Source: an uncultured Eubacteriales bacterium
GTDB taxonomy: Bacteria; Bacillota; Clostridia; Oscillospirales; Oscillospiraceae
Assembly (NCBI GenBank): GCA_959602365.1
Contig: CAUGSS010000020.1
Span: 1 to 49,695 of the forward strand
DNA: 49,695 nucleotides
Direction of reading: 5' to 3'
The position numbers and the translations under genes were made by a program. A model generated the notes under the pieces. The model saw nothing but the letters and a program-made list of their open reading frames with translations. It was not told the DNA's origin and did not search any database. Position 1 is the stretch's first letter. The number at the start of each line of letters is the position of its first letter. This document shows, piece after piece, positions 43,397 to 49,695 of the stretch.

Positions 43397-45196
43397 TTGA
43401 GTAAAATCCATATGCTGTCCGCCCTTCCCCACGATCAGCTGCAAAAACTGGTACAGGAGGGCGCAAAGTCTTTTCCCGACCTCACCCTGGGCGCGGTCTC
43501 AGGCACGCTGGACGAGGTAGTGGAGTATGCCCGCACCACCCCTCTGGACATCTATGAGGTGATCTTGTCCCGGGGCGGCATGGCCCACGCCCTGCGGCAG
43601 GTGCTGCCCATCCCGGTCATCAGCCTCCAGTTTTCCAGCGACGAGATCCTCAAAGCCCTGAGGGACGCGGCCGGCACCCATCGCCCCTTCGCCGTGGTGG
43701 GCCATAAGACCGTGGTGGAGCCGGCCCGGCCGCTGTGGCAGGCCATGGGCGGCGAGGACACGGTGGCCTTTGTCTCCCTCCAGGAGCACGAGCTGCCGGA
43801 GGGCATCCAGGCGCTGAAGGACCGGGGGATAGAGCTGGTGGTCGGCGATGTAGGCGCCGTCCGAAACGCCCAGGCCCTGGGACTGGACACCATCTCCTTC
43901 GAATCCACCGCCGCCTCTGTCCTGACGGCGCTGCAGCAGGTGGACCGGTACGCCCAGGACACCTGGCAGCTGCGCCGGGAACTCAGCCTGGCCCGAAAGG
44001 TCTCCGACCTGTCCCAGAGCGCCCTGCTGGTGCTGAACGACCAGTGGATTCCCGTCTTTTCCAACGAAAAGGCACGGCAGCTCAACATGAACTCCATTCT
44101 GCGCAAACTCCACCCGCAGCAGGCCGGGCGGCCGGTGCTCCCCGTACAGACCCGTCAAATCCACAAGATCGACAACCAGTATTACTCCGTTGTCATCGAT
44201 CAAAGCCGCAGCACCAGGCACGCCTATTTCCTGATCAGCGTGACCCCGCTGGACGACAAGCTCCGGGAATCGCCCGCCATACGGGTGGAGACCGCCGCCG
44301 CCGCCGACCCGCTGCTGTACCTGCGGCCCAGAAGCGGATTTGCCAAACAGGCCTCCGACCTCTCCGATCATCTGCACAGCCACAACGGTGTCGTACTGAT
44401 CTGGGGTGATCCGGGCACAGAACAGGTGGAGCTGGCCCACTACTTCTCCCACAGCAGCACCCAGACCGGCTTCCCGCTGGTGTTCATCGAGTGCGCCTCC
44501 CTCACCCCGCAGGAGTGGGAAGGCTCTATCAGCTCTGATATGCTGGTGCGCTACAGCTCCGGCTGTACTGTGCTGTTCAACGGAATCCAGAATCTGCTGC
44601 CTCAGCTCCAGGGCAGGCTGGCCGTTGCGCTGGAGCGGAATCCTGTCATCAAGCGCAGATATCTGATTCTGGCCACCTGCACCGGCAATCCCCACCGCCT
44701 GGCCGCCGAGGGCAGGCTGAACTCCGATCTGTACCGGCTGCTCAGCCGGCGCTCCATCCGCATCCCCGCTCTGGACGAGCGGCGGGAGGACATTCCGGAG
44801 CTGGCTGCGCGCTATTGCTACCGCTATGGAGAGCAAAACGGCTGCGCCGCCCCCAGTTTTTCGCCCCAGGCCATCACTCTGCTCCAGAACTTTCACTGGT
44901 TTCTCAACACGGCGCTGTTTCACACGGTGATGGACCGGCTGCTCCCGCTGTCCCACGGCGCGCCGATCTCCCCGGAGCAGACCCTGGCCGTGTTGGAAGA
45001 GGTGTCCAGGTCGTCCGCCAGATCCCCCGCTCCTCCCCAGGCCCCCCGGCGCTCTCTGAAGGAGATGGAGCAGGAGATCATCCGCCAGGTGCTGGAGGAA
45101 GAGGGGATGAACCACAGCAGAGCTGCAAAGCGCCTGGGCATCAGCCGGAGCACCCTGTGGCGCAAACTGGGCGGCCAGGGCGATGGAACGCCCTGA
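43397..45196 (+). CDS. PrpR-N regulator with degenerate AAA+ domain and Fis-type HTH
   Basis: A 599-residue regulator from a TTG at 43397 (9 bases after GGAAAGGG; an ATG at 43388 is too close). Residues 1-185 form a PrpR-N effector domain (FESTAASVLTALQQV). A PAS-like linker follows, then at about 310-520 an AAA+ domain of the sigma-54 activator type with its motifs lost: Walker A reads GDPGTEQVE, Walker B TVLFNGIQNL instead of LFLDEI, and GAFTGA is missing. The end (about 550-599) is an intact Fis helix-turn-helix (NHSRAAKRLGISRSTLWRKLG). Likely a ligand-responsive regulator not using sigma-54. It is divergent from the cupin operon and convergent with the second operon, both probable targets. 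Confidence 0.85.
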   Translation: MSKIHMLSALPHDQLQKLVQEGAKSFPDLTLGAVSGTLDEVVEYARTTPLDIYEVILSRGGMAHALRQVLPIPVISLQFSSDEILKALRDAAGTHRPFAVVGHKTVVEPARPLWQAMGGEDTVAFVSLQEHELPEGIQALKDRGIELVVGDVGAVRNAQALGLDTISFESTAASVLTALQQVDRYAQDTWQLRRELSLARKVSDLSQSALLVLNDQWIPVFSNEKARQLNMNSILRKLHPQQAGRPVLPVQTRQIHKIDNQYYSVVIDQSRSTRHAYFLISVTPLDDKLRESPAIRVETAAAADPLLYLRPRSGFAKQASDLSDHLHSHNGVVLIWGDPGTEQVELAHYFSHSSTQTGFPLVFIECASLTPQEWEGSISSDMLVRYSSGCTVLFNGIQNLLPQLQGRLAVALERNPVIKRRYLILATCTGNPHRLAAEGRLNSDLYRLLSRRSIRIPALDERREDIPELAARYCYRYGEQNGCAAPSFSPQAITLLQNFHWFLNTALFHTVMDRLLPLSHGAPISPEQTLAVLEEVSRSSARSPAPPQAPRRSLKEMEQEIIRQVLEEEGMNHSRAAKRLGISRSTLWRKLGGQGDGTP

Positions 45197-45220
45197 CCGC
45201 CGGTCCATCCTGTTTTCAAC

Positions 45221-46183
45221 TCACCGGTTGACCCAGTGGACGGGCTCCCGTCCATCCAGAACCGCCACAATGTCCCGGGCCACCGTCAGGCTGACATTGC
45301 GATATGCCTCGTAGGTCTCCGCCCCGATGTGGGGCGTACAGATCACGTTGCCGCAGCGGAAGATCTCCGCGTCTCTGGGCAGGGGCTCCACCTCAAAGGC
45401 GTCCAGCGCCGCACCGGCCAGCTTGCCCGACCGGAGGGCGCGGCACAAGGCGTCCAAATCCACCAGACCGCCCCGGGCGCTGTTGATCAGATAGGCCCCG
45501 TCCTTCATCCGGGCGAACATGCCGTCGTCAAACAGGTGATGGGTGTCCTCGGTCACCGGGATGTGGAGGCTGACAATGTCGCTGCCGCAGATCACCTCGT
45601 CCCGGGTGCAGACCTGGACCTTCAGTTCCTCTGCCTTTGTCTCGTTCATGTACAGGTCAAAGGCGCGAATCTGCACGTCAAACCCCTGAAGTTTCCGGGC
45701 CACCAGCTGGGCGATGGCCCCAAACCCCAGCAGGCCCACAGTCTTGCCTTTGAGTTCCTCTCCCAGCCGCCGGGGCCAGTTGCCCTGAACCATCTCATTG
45801 TGCAGCGGCAGAATGCCCCGGAGCAGATCAATGATAAAGCCCACGGTCATCTCCGCCACCGCGTTGGAGTTCTGGCCCGGAGCATTCAGCGCCTTCACCC
45901 CGTGGCGGCGGGCAGCTTCCAGGTCGATATTGTCCACACCCACGCCGAATTTTGCCACCGCTTTGAGCCGGGGGGCCATTGCAAAGACTGCCTCATTGTA
46001 CTCGTCCATACCGATGATGGCCGCGTCTATGCCGCCGATGATCCCCTGCAGCTCCTCATAGCTGTAGGCCGGGAATGCCCGGCTGGGGTCGAATACCACC
46101 TCGTGGCCGTGCTCCTCCAGCAGCGCCCAGGCCTCTTTGCACAGGGTGTCAAAGTGGGACGCGGAGACCAAAATCTTTCCCAT
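45221..46183 (-). CDS. D-2-hydroxyacid dehydrogenase, phosphoglycerate-dehydrogenase-like
   Basis: A 320-residue NAD-dependent dehydrogenase. The Rossmann motif is GLLGFGAIAQ (about 146-155, GxGxxA/G-type), the catalytic residues are the Arg in NSARGGLVD, a Glu in AFEVEPLP and the His in TPHIGAET. The length is that of short, ACT-less family members. In this cluster it may reduce an oxo acid or glyoxylate/hydroxypyruvate formed by the aldolase. The start at 46183 has AAGGGAG upstream; 22 bases from the DapA-family gene. Last gene of its operon. Confidence 0.9.
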   Translation of the reverse strand: MGKILVSASHFDTLCKEAWALLEEHGHEVVFDPSRAFPAYSYEELQGIIGGIDAAIIGMDEYNEAVFAMAPRLKAVAKFGVGVDNIDLEAARRHGVKALNAPGQNSNAVAEMTVGFIIDLLRGILPLHNEMVQGNWPRRLGEELKGKTVGLLGFGAIAQLVARKLQGFDVQIRAFDLYMNETKAEELKVQVCTRDEVICGSDIVSLHIPVTEDTHHLFDDGMFARMKDGAYLINSARGGLVDLDALCRALRSGKLAGAALDAFEVEPLPRDAEIFRCGNVICTPHIGAETYEAYRNVSLTVARDIVAVLDGREPVHWVNR

Positions 46184-46205
46184 CTCGCAGCTCCCTTCCC
46201 GTCTG

Positions 46206-47114
46206 TCAAAGCGCCATCTGCAGCCCGGCTTCGGAGCAGATGTCCTCCAGCTGGGTTCGGAGGGCGTCAATCTCCTCCTGAGGCAGATCCAGCTGGGGCG
46301 CGCGCATGAAGCCCGCCTGGATGCCCCGCATTTTCAGCGCCTCTTTGAAATAGGACATATTGCTTCCGCCCCGCAGCGCGTCCACCAGCTTGACGCAGGT
46401 CTTCTGGTACTGCTGGGCGGTCTTCAGATCGCCTTCCAGATACGCCTTGTAGGCGGCCACAAAGGGTTCGGGGAAGATGCCGGCGATGCCGGAGACCGTG
46501 CCCTTGCACCCCAGGGCCAGCATGGCCACCATGGCCCGGTCATGTCCGTGGAGCACAGAGAACCGGCCGTCGTTGATATTGATATAGTCCACGGTGCGGG
46601 CAATATCGGCAAAGCTGTACTTGATGCCGATCACATTGGGGCAGCGCCGGGCCACCCGCTGGGCCACCTCCGCCTTCAGATCGTTGGCGGCGCACTGGGG
46701 GATGTTGTAGAGATAGATGGGGAAATCCGGCACGGCGCCGGCCACTGCCGCATAGTATTCCTCCATCTCCCGGTTATTCAGGCCGAAGAATACCGGAGTG
46801 ACGACCCCGGCGCCGTCTGCGCCGATCTCCCGGGCGTGTTTGACCAGTTCTATGGTGTCCTCCTGGTTCATGCAGCCGCAGTGGACAAACACATTGACCC
46901 GGCCCGCCGCAGTTTTCACCACCGTCTCGGCCACCAGCTTGCGCTCAGCCAGGCTCAGCCGGAGCATCTCGCCGGTGGTGCCGCAGGGATACAGGCAGTT
47001 GACCCCTTTTTCGATCAGCATGTTGGTCAGCTGGGCGATCCCCTGCGGATCCACCTGGTTGTCCCGGGTGATGGGGGTGACCATTGCGACGGTGACGCCA
47101 TACAGTTCTTTCAT
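46206..47114 (-). CDS. Dihydrodipicolinate synthase family aldolase
   Basis: A 302-residue class I aldolase of the DapA/NanA superfamily. The Schiff-base lysine is in IGIKYS (about residue 165), the catalytic tyrosine in YLYNIP (about 137) and the GTTGE carboxylate-binding loop near 45-49. Its context with an IlvD/Edd dehydratase and not with lysine genes suggests cleavage of a 2-keto-3-deoxy sugar acid to pyruvate and an aldehyde. A lysine role (DapA) is less likely. It is separated from the upstream gene by 79 bases holding an odd hairpin. Confidence 0.88.
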   Translation of the reverse strand: MKELYGVTVAMVTPITRDNQVDPQGIAQLTNMLIEKGVNCLYPCGTTGEMLRLSLAERKLVAETVVKTAAGRVNVFVHCGCMNQEDTIELVKHAREIGADGAGVVTPVFFGLNNREMEEYYAAVAGAVPDFPIYLYNIPQCAANDLKAEVAQRVARRCPNVIGIKYSFADIARTVDYININDGRFSVLHGHDRAMVAMLALGCKGTVSGIAGIFPEPFVAAYKAYLEGDLKTAQQYQKTCVKLVDALRGGSNMSYFKEALKMRGIQAGFMRAPQLDLPQEEIDALRTQLEDICSEAGLQMAL

Positions 47115-47161
47115 AACAATTACCTCTCTTTCCAGATTGTGGTCTTCCGTAACTGCCTCTT

Positions 47162-47191
47162 CACCCCGTCCGCTCGGACGGGGTGTTTTTT
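47162..47191 (+). terminator. Terminator-like hairpin pointing against the surrounding genes
   Basis: A perfect 10-base-pair stem (47162-47171 with 47176-47185, loop GCTC) followed by six T on the plus strand. Both flanking genes are on the minus strand, where it is preceded by A and followed by no T, so it would stop only antisense transcripts or serve as an intra-operon mRNA hairpin. Confidence 0.7.
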
Positions 47192-47193
47192 GT

Positions 47194-48228
47194 TCAGGGG
47201 GTCAGCTCGTAGAGATCTACCGCTCCGGTCTCATGGCTTGCGCTGAAGATCCGCACCCGGCTGTGCTCTGAAACCACGGCGATCTGGGTGGCTCCGCTGC
47301 CCCGGTCCAGAATTTGGGGTTCCAGCTGGATATGCCCCTCCCGAAGGGTGACCCGGTGGAGGGTCAGTTCCATGTCTCCGGCGCGGCTGGCGGTGATCAG
47401 ACTGGGGCTTCCCAGCACTTGGCCGGACCAGACCACATGGCCGAAGTGCACCGGAATGGTGACCTGTTTTTCGTAGCCGCCGGGGCCGGACTTCAGGATG
47501 GAGACCGTATCCCCGTGGAAGCCCTGGATCACCGCCAGTTCCTCTTTTCCGTCACCGTCCAGGTCGGAAAGCCACAGGTCGCTGGTCTCTTCTCTAAAAA
47601 CAAATTCTGTATTCCACCCCCCTGACTGCCGCCGGACGCGCAGGATGCCCTCCTGGGCGCTCAGCCAGAGCACGTCCCCGCCGGGGCAGGGCTGGGTGTA
47701 CATGCCGTGGTGTTTGGTCAGTCCCTGATAGACGGGTTCCAGCCGAACCCCCGCCGGGTCATAGGCGCCGATGTAAATTCCGCCGGGATGAGCCCAGTCC
47801 TCTACAAAGTCTTTGCGTTCACACAGGCTGGCGGCCGCCAGATAGACCCCGTCCGCCTCCCGGAGCAGGGTGATCCGGTGGGTGTAGGGCAGCCGGCACA
47901 GCAGGGTTTTGTCCACCCGGAGCCGCCCCCCCTCAAAGGACAGTGCCGTCCGGTGAACGGAGGCATGTTCCGACTGGAACACCGGGTAGAACTCGTCAAT
48001 GGACAGGAACGCCCCCGCCTCCCCCGGAATGGGCACCAGAGACATGACCCCACCCGGCCCGGTCCAGATGGTGTGCACCGCCCCGGTGTCCGGATCGATC
48101 AGCAGGCAGTCACCCCCCTCCCCCTCCAGTTCGGAGGCGGCCAGGCACCAGGTGCGTCCCTCCAACTCCAAAGTGGTAATCGCATAGACCCAGGGCAGCC
48201 GGGCCAGGAAACGCTTTTTGACCTGCAT
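47194..48228 (-). CDS. Beta-propeller-like (FG-GAP/VCBS-type) protein of unknown function
   Basis: A 344-residue protein of repeated beta blades. LSDLDGDGKEELAVI (about 245-259) is a calcium-binding FG-GAP-type motif, and several IxxxDPDTG / WxxxL strands repeat at intervals of about 45 residues. No signal peptide is seen, which is unusual as most FG-GAP proteins are exported. Its ATG overlaps the isomerase stop codon by one base, with AGGAGGT upstream. It might be a lactonase or epimerase of propeller fold; that is an inference from the cluster only. Confidence 0.7.
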   Translation of the reverse strand: MQVKKRFLARLPWVYAITTLELEGRTWCLAASELEGEGGDCLLIDPDTGAVHTIWTGPGGVMSLVPIPGEAGAFLSIDEFYPVFQSEHASVHRTALSFEGGRLRVDKTLLCRLPYTHRITLLREADGVYLAAASLCERKDFVEDWAHPGGIYIGAYDPAGVRLEPVYQGLTKHHGMYTQPCPGGDVLWLSAQEGILRVRRQSGGWNTEFVFREETSDLWLSDLDGDGKEELAVIQGFHGDTVSILKSGPGGYEKQVTIPVHFGHVVWSGQVLGSPSLITASRAGDMELTLHRVTLREGHIQLEPQILDRGSGATQIAVVSEHSRVRIFSASHETGAVDLYELTP

Positions 48229-49130
48229 TACAGACACACCTCCTGTTCCAACACCCGCTCCAGAAACCTGCGGTTTTGGTCTTCCCGCTCCCATATCTCA
48301 TGTTCCGAGGTGCTCCGGCTCTCCACGGTGATGCCCAGATGTTCCCCCTCGCTCAGATGAAGTACGGCGCAGCTGCCGATGGCATAGGCCGTCTCCTCTG
48401 TCAGAAAGCCGGGTCGGCCCATGGGCATATGCCAGTCTCCAAACTGTGGATCTTCCCGCTCCAGCACCGCATTGGCCAGATGGAGCTGGCCCACATAGGG
48501 CATGGCGAGAGCCAGAGACATCTGGAGATCCTCCCGGTTCAGCGCCACATGGGCGCTGTCCCAGGACAGCAGCACATTGGGCTGGCTCTGATGTACTTCC
48601 CGCAGAATGGCCACCGCCTCCGGCGTAGGGCCGATGAAGTTGTCCTTGTGGGCGCCCCGGTCCAGCGGTTCCAACAGCAGCGTGAGCCCGCAGTCCATGG
48701 CCTTTTCCGCCACGGCGCACATCACCTGGGTCAGGCCCCGGGCGGCCTCCTGACGCATCGCCGGACCCGGATCTCTGCCGCTGATAAAGGCCATCCGGTC
48801 CGCGCCGCTGTCGGCAGCCACCTCTGCCAGCTCCCGCATCTTTGCAATGGTTTTATCCCGCAGCGAACTCTCCACCGCGGAGGGGTTGAGCTGGAGCTCG
48901 TTCAGGTCATTTGTAATCCACTGGGTGATCTGCAGCCCGTAGCGCCGGGCGATCTCCCTCAACCGCTGCCGCCCCTGACGCGTTTTCATGGCGCTGATCT
49001 CCAGGCGGGTATAAAAGCCGGAGTCCACTGCCCGCTCGACGGCGTCCAGCAGCCTGACCTCGTCCCCCAGCAGCGGGAAAAAGCTCTCTGAAACCAAGAG
49101 TGCGGGCGTTAATCTCTCCTTTAATTTCAT
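48228..49130 (-). CDS. Sugar phosphate isomerase/epimerase, xylose-isomerase-like TIM barrel
   Basis: A 300-residue AP-endonuclease-2-type TIM barrel. Probable metal ligands are Glu in LLLEPLDR (about 153), Asp and His in SWDSAHVAL (about 190-194), His in LHLAN and the late Glu in ITVES. The family includes hydroxypyruvate isomerase, tagatose epimerase and 3-oxo-tetronate isomerase OtnI; the last would suit the OtnK/OtnC genes nearby. RBS AAGGAG; 10 bases from the dehydratase gene. Confidence 0.85.
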   Translation of the reverse strand: MKLKERLTPALLVSESFFPLLGDEVRLLDAVERAVDSGFYTRLEISAMKTRQGRQRLREIARRYGLQITQWITNDLNELQLNPSAVESSLRDKTIAKMRELAEVAADSGADRMAFISGRDPGPAMRQEAARGLTQVMCAVAEKAMDCGLTLLLEPLDRGAHKDNFIGPTPEAVAILREVHQSQPNVLLSWDSAHVALNREDLQMSLALAMPYVGQLHLANAVLEREDPQFGDWHMPMGRPGFLTEETAYAIGSCAVLHLSEGEHLGITVESRSTSEHEIWEREDQNRRFLERVLEQEVCL

Positions 49131-49140
49131 GTTTTCTCCT

Positions 49141-49695
49141 TCAACGGTTTCGAATGATTGCGCCCTTGTCGGCGGACTCGGCCAGCCGGGCGTAGACGTT
49201 CAGATAGCCGGTCACATGCTGCTCCGGCCTGTGCCACGCGGCCCGGCGGCGGGCCATCTCCTCCGGAGAGACGTCCACATCCAACCGTCCGGCCTCGATG
49301 TCGATGGTAATCCTGTCCCCGTCCTGCACCAGGGCGATGGGGCCGCCCTCAGAGGCCTCTGGGGAGACATGGCCCACAAAGCAGCCGTTGTTGGTGCCAG
49401 AGAAGCGCCCGTCGGTCACCACCGCGGTGGACAGGGCAAGCCCCTGGCCATACAGCTTCTTCATAATGCGCACCATCTCCCGCATGCCCGGGCCGCCCTT
49501 GGGCCCCTCGTAGCGGATCACCACCACAGTGCCCGGGCTGATCTGCCCCTGGTCCACCGCCCGGGCGGCGGCGGCCTCTCCGTCAAAGCACCGGGCGCGC
49601 CCCTCAAAGCGCAGCATGCTGGGATCGATGGCGGTGGGCTTGGTGACGCCGCTGTCCGGGGCTAGGCTGCCCCGCACCACCGCCAAGCTTCCCCA
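49141..49695 (-). CDS. IlvD/Edd family dehydratase, C-terminal part (5' end outside window)
   Basis: The last 184 residues of a 4Fe-4S or 2Fe-2S dehydratase. The frame is open to the window edge, where LAVVRGSLAPDSGVTK is the typical start of the C-terminal beta-barrel domain. VIRYEGPKGGPGMREM and TDGRFSGTNNGCFVGHVSPEA are the family's conserved substrate-site motifs. The family dehydrates dihydroxy-acids: IlvD in branched amino acid synthesis, others on aldonic acids. The neighbouring isomerase, aldolase and kinase favour a sugar-acid dehydratase. Confidence 0.9.
   Translation of the reverse strand, partial: WGSLAVVRGSLAPDSGVTKPTAIDPSMLRFEGRARCFDGEAAAARAVDQGQISPGTVVVIRYEGPKGGPGMREMVRIMKKLYGQGLALSTAVVTDGRFSGTNNGCFVGHVSPEASEGGPIALVQDGDRITIDIEAGRLDVDVSPEEMARRRAAWHRPEQHVTGYLNVYARLAESADKGAIIRNR

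Noticed and set aside
43397..45196. Functional sigma-54 activator.
   Set aside because: Walker A lysine, Walker B acidic pair and GAFTGA are all missing, and I saw no convincing -24/-12 promoter.
46206..47114. DapA of lysine synthesis.
   Set aside because: The fold is right, but no lysine gene is near; the neighbours are sugar-acid enzymes.

Overview
The window is GC-rich, densely packed chromosomal DNA of a spore-forming, anaerobic Bacillota, most like the Oscillospiraceae (the Flavonifractor / Lawsonibacter / Intestinimonas kind). The evidence is the spoIIA sporulation operon with sigma F, a YlbJ-like sporulation membrane protein, T-box leaders in front of valS and alaS, RNase M5, an O2-sensitive NrdG activase, Fe-S aldo/keto reductase and small conserved clostridial families (DUF378, DUF6514). 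No tRNA or rRNA gene, insertion sequence, phage gene or CRISPR array was seen. The genus is an inference.

Layout. 1-789: C-terminal end of a ClpB-type chaperone. 965-3337: a lower-GC MerR / ABC-exporter operon with its own MerR-style promoter, probably acquired. 3415-7621: EamA transporter, nrdG, methyltransferase, YlbJ-like protein and two small proteins. 7662-12851: double-GNAT protein, a copper operon (CopA fused to a CopZ-like domain, then CsoR) and a TIR-domain protein with a repeated C-terminal motif. 12918-18339: HAD phosphatase, sigF-spoIIAB-spoIIAA and T-box-controlled valS. 18421-22351: Fe-S aldo/keto reductase, a carboxymuconolactone-decarboxylase-like protein, a frameshifted cupin, an ECF S component and a uridine-kinase-like enzyme. 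22536-25745: thioredoxin with an atypical thioredoxin reductase, divergent from glnS. 25751-35078: membrane protein, DUF6514, comEC-holA-rnmV, HIT protein and T-box-controlled alaS. 35121-40100: tmk, DJ-1 protein, formyl-THF cyclo-ligase, mltG, U32 protein, a small HTH regulator and an overlooked 56-residue membrane protein, all on the minus strand.

40297-49695 is the main accessory block. It is a two-operon catabolic locus for sugar acids. One operon encodes a cupin, an RraA-like protein, an OtnK-type kinase and an OtnC-type aldolase/decarboxylase. The other encodes an IlvD/Edd dehydratase (cut by the window end), a TIM-barrel isomerase, a beta-propeller-like protein, a DapA-family aldolase and a 2-hydroxyacid dehydrogenase. 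Between them lies a PrpR-N regulator whose AAA+ core has lost its ATPase and sigma-54 motifs. The gene set fits dehydration and aldol cleavage of an aldonic acid plus kinase/decarboxylase processing of a 3-oxo-tetronate, but the substrate cannot be read from sequence.

Other points of interest: a thioredoxin reductase without recognisable NADPH motifs, a possible internal start giving free CopZ from copA, Shine-Dalgarno sequences inside hairpins at three genes (two of them sporulation genes), and a cupin gene broken by three one-base losses, all in C runs.
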